Shown in pieces: positions 34,906 to 42,369 of a DNA stretch of 64,000 nucleotides. The translations under genes and the position numbers were made by a program. The stretch's first letter is position 1; every line of letters starts with the position of its first letter. Location of the stretch: contig JACJXV010000004.1 in assembly GCA_020636445.1 (NCBI GenBank), positions 62,001 through 126,000 on the forward strand, in the 5' to 3' direction. The notes under the pieces were generated by a model, which saw only the letters and a list, made by a program, of their open reading frames with translations, searched no databases and had not been told where the DNA came from. Source of the stretch: Lewinellaceae bacterium. Its GTDB lineage: Bacteria; Bacteroidota; Bacteroidia; Chitinophagales; Saprospiraceae.

Positions 34906-37153
34906 TCCTTGGGCCGGTAGTGTATTGGTTATGCTGCTCCTGGCAGCCTGGCCGCAAGCGCTCTCCCAGGGTTGTGGCTTACCCAACCCCAATCGCTTTC
35001 AGGGGTATACTTTTATCCAACCGTTCTTCGTCAATCCGAATGCCGGAGCGGCTCCCTTTTTTCTCGACTTTGCTTCACTTTATGAACAGTATGGCCGTCA
35101 GGAAAAACGCCAGGTGGAAGATAATATTGATGAATGGTACGAGCGCTTTTGCGAATCGGCAACCCTCGAAGACATCTACTGGGTGGTTTACAAAAGCACC
35201 CTCTATGATATGGAAGAAATACGCACTGCCATTGGAGCCAAGCGAAGCTACCTAAGTGCCTATCTCTCCAAAAACACCTTTGCCCGCCACCTCGTCCGGA
35301 ATAAATGCGAAGAAACCGCTAATTACCTGGCCTTCGCCAAACGGTGCGAGCCCTATGTACTGGAGGCAAGCCCCTGGGGCGCTCCGAACACTAACCTACA
35401 GGCCATGGATGATTTAATTCGCTATGGTCGCCAGATTTTCCTTACCGTTGAATCGCACTATATTCGGCTGCGCTACGCCTATCAGCTCATTCGACTCGCC
35501 CATTATTCGCGGCAGTATCAGCTTGTCCTGGAATTATATGACTACCTGATGCCCAAGATTGACCACGACCCCAGTATTATCCAGTATTGGATTGAGGGGC
35601 ACTATGCCGGGGCACTGCAGGCCCTGGGCCGCAATGTAGATGCTGCCTATTACTACGCCCGGGTATTCCAGCATTGCCCAAGTAAGCGGGAATCAGCTTT
35701 TCGTAGTTTCAAGGTAAAAAACGATGAGGAGTGGAACCAGTTATTTCTGCGCTGCGTCGACGACAAGGAACGCACTACCCTCTATGCCATGCGGGCGCAG
35801 ATTCGCGATAGTCGTGCGCTGGAAGAAATGCAAAATATCTATGCCCTGGATCCCCGCAGCGATTACCTCGAAACGATGATCGTGGCCGAGGTGAAAAAGA
35901 TTGAAAAGAATTTACTTGGGCTGGAATTTAACGACCACCGGGAAACGAACCTGCGTTACAGCAAGATCCCGCAGCCGGGTATCGGGGATTATGTCATCGA
36001 GCTACAGGCTTTTGCCCGGAAGGTCGCCGATGACGGGAAAGCACCTCACCTTGACATCTGGCGGATTTCCGAAGGGTACCTGCAGTTATTAGCCGGCGAC
36101 TATTACGCTGCCGGTAAGACACTGGGGCAGGCTGCCGATTTAGTGGACAGCAAAGCACTCCAGGAGCAACTGCGCATTTTTCAATTGGTGCTCGAAATTG
36201 CCGAACTCCGCTTCGTTAACCCACCAATCGAAGACCGCATTGCAGGTATTCGCCTCGATGAGGAATTGTACAAGCGTTACCCGCAATTCAAAGACTTTAT
36301 GGCCGACAAGCTGGAGTGGCTTTACCTCCGCAACAATCAACCCGGCAAGGCCTTTTTGCTGCAACACCCCCTGGCAGATCTTAAAGTAAATCCTGAGGAT
36401 CAGTTTCTCAAGGAGCTGCTCGTTATGAGTGAGCGCGAGCGCCCCAGCCGCCTGGAGCGCGAACTCATGCGCACCACCAGTGATAATTTTCGTAATGACA
36501 TTATCGCCACTCAGGCCACTTTTCTCATGGGCAATGGCGAGCTTCCCGCCGCCCGGGAAACCTGGAATAAAATGGATGCCTCCAAATGGGATGAATACGG
36601 AGTATCCAATCCTTTTCTCGAACGCATCAACGATTGCGTGCACTGCCCCATCCGCGATACCGCCAACTTGCTCAGCCGTCCTGCTATTATCGATCGTTTG
36701 ATTAAGCTGGAATACGATGCCCTCGCCAACCGCGAAGAAGGAGCCAAGTTTTTTTACCAACTCGGACTAGCCTACTACAATATGTCCTATTTTAGTTACG
36801 ACTGGAATGTACTCGACTTCTTTCGGAGTGGATCCAGCTTGAAGCGACCCCGCAGCAAAACAGATCCCGATGTGGTGCTCGACCAGCGCTTCTCCCGCAA
36901 CAACCGGGAATACTTCGACTGCTCGAAAGCTATGGATTACTTTGAACGCGCCCGCCTACTGGCTAAAGAACCTGAACTCGGTGCCAGCGCCACCTTTATG
37001 GCCGCCAAATGTGAGCAAAATCTCTTTTTTGCCTATGGCGGCGTTCGTACCTACCGCTATTTTGAATTACTGAAAACGCAGTATGCCGGAACGCGCTTCT
37101 ACCAGAAGGCCATTAATGAATGTAAATACTTCCGATATTACGCCAGCAAATAA
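34871..37153 (+). CDS. Large exported helical-repeat (TPR-like) protein
   Basis: 760 residues with a signal peptide (hydrophobic stretch VLVMLLLAAWPQALSQG after a short basic start). The mature protein is almost entirely helical with Tyr/Arg-rich pairs of helices such as SRQYQLVLELYDYLMPKI, GALQALGRNVDAAYYYARVFQH and AMDYFERARLLAKEPELGASATFMAAKCEQ, in the style of tetratricopeptide repeats. Several paired Cys (NKCEETAN, KRCEPY, NDCVHCPI) would be in the periplasm. No named family is recognised. It is the middle gene of an exported three-gene set: it overlaps the lipoprotein gene before it, and the outer-membrane barrel gene starts 36 bases after it. Confidence 0.7.
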   Translation: MPSSTGFTVRFNPWAGSVLVMLLLAAWPQALSQGCGLPNPNRFQGYTFIQPFFVNPNAGAAPFFLDFASLYEQYGRQEKRQVEDNIDEWYERFCESATLEDIYWVVYKSTLYDMEEIRTAIGAKRSYLSAYLSKNTFARHLVRNKCEETANYLAFAKRCEPYVLEASPWGAPNTNLQAMDDLIRYGRQIFLTVESHYIRLRYAYQLIRLAHYSRQYQLVLELYDYLMPKIDHDPSIIQYWIEGHYAGALQALGRNVDAAYYYARVFQHCPSKRESAFRSFKVKNDEEWNQLFLRCVDDKERTTLYAMRAQIRDSRALEEMQNIYALDPRSDYLETMIVAEVKKIEKNLLGLEFNDHRETNLRYSKIPQPGIGDYVIELQAFARKVADDGKAPHLDIWRISEGYLQLLAGDYYAAGKTLGQAADLVDSKALQEQLRIFQLVLEIAELRFVNPPIEDRIAGIRLDEELYKRYPQFKDFMADKLEWLYLRNNQPGKAFLLQHPLADLKVNPEDQFLKELLVMSERERPSRLERELMRTTSDNFRNDIIATQATFLMGNGELPAARETWNKMDASKWDEYGVSNPFLERINDCVHCPIRDTANLLSRPAIIDRLIKLEYDALANREEGAKFFYQLGLAYYNMSYFSYDWNVLDFFRSGSSLKRPRSKTDPDVVLDQRFSRNNREYFDCSKAMDYFERARLLAKEPELGASATFMAAKCEQNLFFAYGGVRTYRYFELLKTQYAGTRFYQKAINECKYFRYYASK

Positions 37154-37189
37154 CGGGGGTTATTACCCGTGACTCGTAACAGGCAGTAA

Positions 37190-38980
37190 ATGAAAATGAA
37201 TATGCAGATCCCCAAAAACAGTTGCCTTTTCCTGGTTCTTTTTTGCTTTGGCATTGCCGGAAACCTAAGCGCACAAGGTGTGCAACTCCCCATGAGCAGC
37301 CCCGCCTACCATATCCTGGATCGCCTGGAGATCAAAACAGGTTTACCCACGCCTTATCATAGTTCTCTGAAGTACTACCAACGTGGTGCTGCTGTTAAAT
37401 ACGCCTTAGCTCTTGATACCCTGGAAGGGCAAACGCCGTTATCCGCGCTTGACCGCGCTGACCTCCAGTATATCTTTCGCGACAACAACGAATGGCTGGG
37501 GCAAAACCCGCTGCCCAAAACCCTCGGGGGGCGGCATCCAGAACCAGGCAGCCAAATAGACCGCAGCTTGGCTGACCCCCGCTACGAAACAAATGACCGC
37601 AAATGGCTGCCCTGGGTATATCCCACCCCGGCTAATTTATTTGAAGTAAACACGCCCGATTTTCACTTGCGCGTCAATCCCTTGCTCAATATCAAAACAG
37701 GGCCGATTAAGGACCAGGAGCAGCAATTTTTCCTCAATCAGCGGGGTATCGAACTGCGCGGCGGGGTCGATGATCGCATTTTTATCTATTTCAATATCCT
37801 GGAAAATCAGGCTCAGTTTCCCGATTATGTCCGCAACTACTTCCAAACCAACAAAACGCTACCCGGAGCAGGACTCACAAAAAATTATAGTGATAACCTG
37901 TTTGGGGTTCAAAACGGGTATGACTTTTTGCTGAGTCAGGGCTATCTGGCTTTTAATGCGAGTCCGCATGTGGGCCTGCAATTTGGCTTTGGCCGTAATG
38001 CCATTGGCAATGGTTATCGCTCCCTGCTGCTGTCCGATTTTAGTAATAACTATCTCTACCTGAAGATTAACTGGGAGGTCTGGAAATTCCACTATCAGAA
38101 TATTTTTGCCGAACTATCCGCCTCTTCCGCAAACTTTGAACCGGGCAATGCCATCGTTCCGAAAAAGTATATGGCCGCCCACCACCTCAGTTTTAATATT
38201 CGCCCTAACCTCAATGTTGGGCTATTCGAGGCTGTTATCTTCAGCCGCGAAAACCAATTTGAGCTGCAATATCTCAACCCGGTTATTTTTTACCGCTCGA
38301 TCGAACACAGTCTGGGTAGCCCCGACAATGTACTCATCGGGATGGATGCCAAATGGAATTTCCTGCAACGGTTCCAACTCTACGGACAATTCCTGTTTGA
38401 CGAGTTTCTCTTCAAAGAATTATTCATTGAACGCCGGGGCTGGTGGGGCAATAAGTTCTCTTACCAGGCCGGCCTGAAATATATCGATGCGTTTGGTATC
38501 GACCACCTCGACCTGCAGGCTGAATACAACACCGCCCGGCCTTTTACCTATACGCACTTTGACAGCACTTCGGCGTATACGCATTACCGCCAACCCCTCG
38601 CACACCCGCTGGGAGCCAACTTCCGGGAGGTTGTGCTGCTTGGTCGCTACCAACCCTTTCATCGCCTGATCATTGAAGGTCGCCTGCTGCGTGCTACCAC
38701 CGGCGAAGACGATGGGCAAGGCAGCAACTGGGGTACCAACCTACTGGTTAGCAGCAATAGTCGAAGCCTTGATTATGGGAATGATATCGGACAGGGCGTC
38801 GCGACGACCATCACCATCACCGGCCTGGATATCAGCTATATGCTCACTCACAACGTGTATCTGGATCTGCAATATTTCCGCCGCCAAAAGGATAGTGCCC
38901 TCGCCGATCGCCAGGGAACTGACTTCTATATGCTTGGCGGTATTCGGGTCAACCTGGGACAGTGGCGGCAGGATTTTTAA
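37190..38980 (+). CDS. RemB/Wzi-like outer-membrane beta-barrel protein
   Basis: 596 residues with a signal peptide (cleaved near LSAQ-GVQ). The body has many alternating amphipathic strands with aromatic residues (FYFNILENQAQFPDYVRNYF-like, FGFGRNAIGNGYRSLLLSDFSNNYLYLKINWEVWKFHYQNIF). The stretch around GNGYRSLLLSDFSNNYLYLK recalls the gliding-motility protein RemB and the capsule-assembly protein Wzi. It ends with a strand finishing in Phe (LGQWRQDF), as expected for an outer-membrane barrel. RemB is a mobile surface protein in Flavobacterium, and Wzi holds capsule to the surface. Here the partners are a lipoprotein and a periplasmic helical-repeat protein. The family assignment is moderate. 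Confidence 0.65.
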   Translation: MKMNMQIPKNSCLFLVLFCFGIAGNLSAQGVQLPMSSPAYHILDRLEIKTGLPTPYHSSLKYYQRGAAVKYALALDTLEGQTPLSALDRADLQYIFRDNNEWLGQNPLPKTLGGRHPEPGSQIDRSLADPRYETNDRKWLPWVYPTPANLFEVNTPDFHLRVNPLLNIKTGPIKDQEQQFFLNQRGIELRGGVDDRIFIYFNILENQAQFPDYVRNYFQTNKTLPGAGLTKNYSDNLFGVQNGYDFLLSQGYLAFNASPHVGLQFGFGRNAIGNGYRSLLLSDFSNNYLYLKINWEVWKFHYQNIFAELSASSANFEPGNAIVPKKYMAAHHLSFNIRPNLNVGLFEAVIFSRENQFELQYLNPVIFYRSIEHSLGSPDNVLIGMDAKWNFLQRFQLYGQFLFDEFLFKELFIERRGWWGNKFSYQAGLKYIDAFGIDHLDLQAEYNTARPFTYTHFDSTSAYTHYRQPLAHPLGANFREVVLLGRYQPFHRLIIEGRLLRATTGEDDGQGSNWGTNLLVSSNSRSLDYGNDIGQGVATTITITGLDISYMLTHNVYLDLQYFRRQKDSALADRQGTDFYMLGGIRVNLGQWRQDF

Positions 38981-39008
38981 CCCCTTAGGCTTGACTTTTG
39001 CTTATTAT

Positions 39009-39069
39009 TAAATTGGGTAAAAGAGCGATTTTATAATACGATAACTAAACTTTCGAAGTTTAGTTATCG
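39009..39069 (+). repeat. 61-bp repeat with hairpin, intact copy
   Basis: TAAATTGG, then AAAAGAGCGAT, then a perfect hairpin CGATAACTAAACTT/AAGTTTAGTTATCG at 39039-39069. A second copy in the opposite orientation (40526-41918) is split by an IS4-type element, and a degenerate third lies at 58910-58953. Confidence 0.85.
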
Positions 39070-39074
39070 CACCT

Positions 39075-39126
39075 GTTCGCAGGAATCTTTCGATTCCAAG
39101 CGGAGTATTGGTCGGTCTTCAGACCG
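39075..39126 (+). repeat. 52-bp interspersed repeat, copy 2
   Basis: Matches 29753-29804 (reverse complement) at 50 of 52 positions, including both internal hairpins. It sits five bases after the 61-bp repeat. Confidence 0.9.
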
Positions 39127-39152
39127 CAGGGATGCTTTAGAGCGGGCTCGCA

Positions 39153-39686
39153 CTACTCGAGTTCAATTTTATCGATGAGCAGCGTAAAATCTTCGGCCTG
39201 CTTATTCCCAATCAGGAACCCGATTTCTTCCAGGGCTTCTCCGGGGTAGTTGGGTTGATTTAGCCTGCGGCCCCGAAAAGAGGGATAAAGATCGCGAAAA
39301 GGTATCTCCACTACCTGCCAGTCACCGGAGGTGGAAAACGTGGTGATATACGAGTAATAATCCCGGGAGCTCGTTTTCACCCTAAACTGATAATTTTTAC
39401 CATCGCCCCGCAAGCGAATAACCACCTTGCTGAAGCCCCCGACATCGCGCCGGGTAAAGGGATAACGAACGGACGAAAAGCCCCCGTTATTGGCCAGCGA
39501 AACGGTACCCGCAAACACGCCATTTCCCTCCGCACTTAACCGGAAGTCCCCAGCCGAGCGGCCGCCCATGACCCCATCATCAACCACGTACCAACCGGAC
39601 AAATCGGCGTTGGGGGTGAAATCAAAAATGACTTGCGTTTGCATAACAACCAGATACAGGATGAAAGAAAGCGTATTAACCAGCAT
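39153..39686 (-). CDS. CIA30 family protein
   Basis: 177 residues from ATG 39686; an alternative start at 39644 removes a 14-residue hydrophobic lead (MLVNTLSFILYLVV) that may be a weak signal. The rest is a CIA30/NADH:ubiquinone oxidoreductase intermediate-associated protein 30 domain, a galactose-binding-like jelly roll: VIFDFTPNADLSGWYVVDDGVMGGRS, NGVFAGTVSLANNGGFSSVRYPF, KVVIRLRGDGKNYQFRVKT, WQVVEIPFRDLYPSFRGR and IGFLIGNKQAEDFTLLIDKIEL. The bacterial role is unknown. The longer open frame to 40208 runs antisense-frame through the acetyltransferase and is not used. It follows the acetyltransferase gene on the same strand. Confidence 0.8.
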   Translation of the reverse strand: MLVNTLSFILYLVVMQTQVIFDFTPNADLSGWYVVDDGVMGGRSAGDFRLSAEGNGVFAGTVSLANNGGFSSVRYPFTRRDVGGFSKVVIRLRGDGKNYQFRVKTSSRDYYSYITTFSTSGDWQVVEIPFRDLYPSFRGRRLNQPNYPGEALEEIGFLIGNKQAEDFTLLIDKIELE

Positions 39687-39780
39687 AAATCTCGTCGGTG
39701 AAGGTTCGGCATTAAACCTATGCAGGGCTAACAATAAAAAGGGCAGGTAGTTGTGAGGGGAGCGCAGTATGCCTGTTTTA

Positions 39781-40383
39781 TTACCCGGGGTACTGCATTT
39801 TATATAAGAGCGACTTCTTAACCGTATTCCATTCTGTCTGGATAATTGAAAATACCACGGTATCCCGGATACAGCCATCACTCTCCAGCCGGTGATTTCG
39901 TAAAACGCCATCCTGCTTCGCACCGAGCCGGCTAATGGCATTCCGGGAGGGATGGTTATGCCAATGGGTACGAAACTCCACGGCAATACATCCAAGCGTT
40001 TCAAAGGCATACGAGAGCAGTAAATATTTACACTCGGTATTAACCCCGGTTCGTTGGTAGCGTTGGGCATACCAGGTATAGCCAATTTCCAGGCGCCGAT
40101 GCCCGGGCTCCGCATTACAGTATCGCGTGGATCCAATAACCGTTTGCGTTTCCTTATCCACCACCACGAACGGGAGGGACCGCTGCTGGGCCTGTTCCGC
40201 CAAGGCAAAATCTACATACGCATCAATAGTATTGGCGGAAGGAACCGAGGTGTACCACAATTGCCATAGTTCCCCATCCGCAGCTGCAGCTACGAGGGCC
40301 TCCTTATGGGCGTGGGTCAAGGGAATTAACTTCACCAATGCTCCTTCCAATTCCGTTTCGCTGAGCCAGTTATCCATGATCAT
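39781..40383 (-). CDS. GNAT-family N-acetyltransferase (RimJ/RimL-like)
   Basis: 200 residues; MIMDNW offers two ATGs two codons apart. The fold markers are GALVKLIPLTHAHKEALVAAAADGEL, LPFVVVDKETQTVIGSTRY, HRRLEIGYTWYAQRYQRTGVNTECKYLLLSYAFE for the acetyl-CoA site and EFRTHWHNHPSRNAISRLGAKQDGVLRNH. This matches the acetyltransferase_3 branch (protein or small-molecule N-acetylation). The substrate is unknown. It lies with the CIA30 gene between inverted copies of a 61-bp repeat. Confidence 0.85.
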   Translation of the reverse strand: MIMDNWLSETELEGALVKLIPLTHAHKEALVAAAADGELWQLWYTSVPSANTIDAYVDFALAEQAQQRSLPFVVVDKETQTVIGSTRYCNAEPGHRRLEIGYTWYAQRYQRTGVNTECKYLLLSYAFETLGCIAVEFRTHWHNHPSRNAISRLGAKQDGVLRNHRLESDGCIRDTVVFSIIQTEWNTVKKSLLYKMQYPG

Positions 40384-40525
40384 TTTCTTTTGCCACCGGT
40401 TAGGTAAATCATCCTTATTATTTCTAAGAAAGTGTAGACAAGGTTTTTTACATAACCCCCGTCACACCTTTCCGAATGCCCATCTGATTGAGTTAAAAAA
40501 ATAACCAGTTTTATGAACAGGGTTA

Positions 40526-40557
40526 CGATAACTAAACTTTCGAAGTTTAATTATCGT
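40526..40557 (-). repeat. 61-bp repeat, hairpin half of the copy split by the IS4-type element
   Basis: CGATAACTAAACTTTCGAAG and its complement with one mismatch (40526-40556). Its other half resumes at 41894 after the insertion sequence. Confidence 0.85.
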
Positions 40558-40562
40558 ATTAT

Positions 40563-41888
40563 CAATACTACGGACAGAAAACTGTCCTTATGAATAATTC
40601 GAAGCGCCGAGGGCAATAGCCCGCTGAACTTCGGGAATATTTAATTCAAACTCAGCTTTAGAGCTAAGTTGCGAAAAAAGCCATTCGACCAATCGTTGGT
40701 TATAGGCCTTTCGCACCAAAACGTTCATTGACTTAATGGCTGGATCGAGCGTTAACTTTACCTGAGCGATGTTCACTGCCGCTAAGCTAAGGTTAAAATG
40801 AAAATGCAAGGCTTCTTTGCTGCGTGCTTGACAGTGGGTTAATCCACAGAACTGCTTTGCATCCCGAAATAGAAATTCGATCTTAAATCTCAATTGGTAG
40901 TAACGTAGAATGGCTCGTGCATCTAGGCTTATGTCAGTACATGCTAATAAGATGTACTGATTCGTTTTGGTGTTGACGACGATAACTACACGAAAGTTGC
41001 GTTCAAAACCGGGAGCGTTCAGCACTTGGGTATAGATTTCCAAATGGGGGTATTTATCATCTGAACCGATATGTTCCCATTTGGATAAATCGAGACTTTT
41101 CCAATTTACTTTACCGTCGTACTGCGTTGGCCGCCCCTGTTTACCTGTTCGTTGGCCGTGGTAGAGGTAGCGCAGATTGGCATCTGGACGCAGCTTAGTG
41201 ATTGTTTTTTTGCCAAGTTGATCTATGGTTGTAAAGACCTTGTCTTTGGCATAAAATCCGTCGGCGACTATGTATTTAATACCGCTCAACTGCGCTTGGG
41301 CTTGCTGTAATTGACCCATGTAGTGATCTACACGAGTCAGTCTATTGGGATCATCTTGCTTGGTAGAAAGTCCTGCCGGTGTTTGGCTAACCGCCAAAGA
41401 CCAAGCTTTGCCATCTTGCGTGTTAATCACACAAAGCAGCGAAATTTCCAACCCTTTCTTGGCCCGACCGGCGATGCTACTAAAAAACTTATCTAAGCCA
41501 TAGGTTGACTTACCTGCTTTGGGGATATAACTACAGTCAATCGCAGCTATAAGCGTAGCTTGATCCAGCTGTGCATATAGCCTGATTAATTGCCAATTGA
41601 AATCCAGCCAGTCAAAGAACTTTTTGTAGTTACGTCGAAATGTACGCTCGCTCATGTGCGAGTATCGAGCCAGGTTCTCAAAAGTGAGGCGCCCCTGGAT
41701 CGAAAATAGTAATGCAAAAATTTCGTATAGAAAATCGGATTGCCACTTGTGCTTCACCGATATTCTGGCGATTATTGTCGTGAGTATCTCTTTGATGCTC
41801 ATGGCCGTATTGGGTTTTGCTGGAACTTAACCTTACGGCCATTTTTATTTATTTCAAAATATCCGGCTATTTTTTGTCCGGACTATTG
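40563..41888 (-). mobile_element. IS4-type insertion sequence, complete
   Basis: A 1326-bp element. The left end CAATACTACGGACAGAAAA and the reverse complement of the right end CAATAGTCCGGACAAAAAA form imperfect inverted repeats. ATTAT is duplicated on both sides (40558-40562 and 41889-41893). Removing the element and one ATTAT rebuilds the 61-bp repeat, which fixes the boundaries. Confidence 0.9.
40588..41802 (-). CDS. IS4-family DDE transposase
   Basis: 404 residues, uninterrupted. The catalytic acids fit the IS4 layout: LIAAIDCSYIPKAGKSTYG (first Asp), YIVADGFYAKDK (second Asp) and YQLRFKIEFLFRDAK. The last has the exact Y-2-R-3-E-6-K signature of the IS4 family, with Glu the third catalytic acid. 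An N-terminal helical region (LTFENLARYSHMSERTFRRNY) probably binds the ends. The start ATG is 86 bases from the right end and the stop 25 bases from the left end. The gene and both ends look intact, so the element may be active. Confidence 0.92.
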   Translation of the reverse strand: MSIKEILTTIIARISVKHKWQSDFLYEIFALLFSIQGRLTFENLARYSHMSERTFRRNYKKFFDWLDFNWQLIRLYAQLDQATLIAAIDCSYIPKAGKSTYGLDKFFSSIAGRAKKGLEISLLCVINTQDGKAWSLAVSQTPAGLSTKQDDPNRLTRVDHYMGQLQQAQAQLSGIKYIVADGFYAKDKVFTTIDQLGKKTITKLRPDANLRYLYHGQRTGKQGRPTQYDGKVNWKSLDLSKWEHIGSDDKYPHLEIYTQVLNAPGFERNFRVVIVVNTKTNQYILLACTDISLDARAILRYYQLRFKIEFLFRDAKQFCGLTHCQARSKEALHFHFNLSLAAVNIAQVKLTLDPAIKSMNVLVRKAYNQRLVEWLFSQLSSKAEFELNIPEVQRAIALGASNYS

Positions 41889-41893
41889 ATTAT

Positions 41894-41918
41894 GAAATCG
41901 CTCTTTTATTCCAATTTA
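41894..41918 (-). repeat. 61-bp repeat, outer half of the split copy
   Basis: Read on the minus strand: TAAATTGG-n-TAAAAGAGCGATTTC, the same as the intact copy at 39009 apart from small changes. Confidence 0.8.
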
Positions 41919-42369
41919 GCGCATATTTGGACTTCCATCAATTTTCTGCGCAGCAGGACACCCTGGTGGCAGGCAGGGAATGAACTGGTATTTTGTCAAC
42001 GTTACCTTTCCGATTAGCTAACAGTAAAAAACACTACCGCTAGCCAGCCGTTTTGCCTTAGCGAACTATAGCCATCTTCAGCCGCATATTTTCCTGGTTT
42101 CACACTAAGGCCAAGCCGCTAAGAAAACGCAAACCCAGGTTGTCGCCTCTTATCCGTACGGCTAAAGGAACCCGCCGAACTGACGATAGCCGCAAATTTT
42201 CATTTTCCAAAAAAAAAGCCCATTTTTAGCCCCCGACGATTATCCATGACGCAAAGTAGTTCGACTTCGCGGCGCGGAAAACCACCCTATCTAAATAAGC
42301 CAAGTTGCTAAAGCGCTATACCCTATAGGGTGCATAGGCGCGTTTATTCATTAATAACCTATCTTATTC
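41919..42369. other. Long leader region upstream of the phosphorylase
   Basis: No gene seen. It contains a debris-like phrase (CACTAAGGCCAAGCCGCTAA near 42101) and, close to the phosphorylase start, the palindrome described separately. Confidence 0.4.
42314..42341 (+). promoter_or_regulatory. Extended palindrome upstream of the phosphorylase, possible operator
   Basis: The perfect 12-base palindrome ACCCTATAGGGT (42320-42331) is flanked by GCGCTAT on the left and ATAGGCGC on the right, extending the symmetry. It lies about 30-55 bases before the ATG, a plausible regulator site. Confidence 0.35.

Noticed and set aside
36140..36760. Minus-strand open frame of 206 codons
   Set aside because: Antisense shadow of the helical-repeat protein gene.
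33749..38980. Polysaccharide utilisation locus
   Set aside because: No SusC/SusD pair or clear glycoside hydrolase is present, so the cluster is left unassigned.
39687..40208. N-terminal extension of the CIA30 open frame
   Set aside because: It runs through the acetyltransferase gene in another frame and lacks CIA30 similarity.
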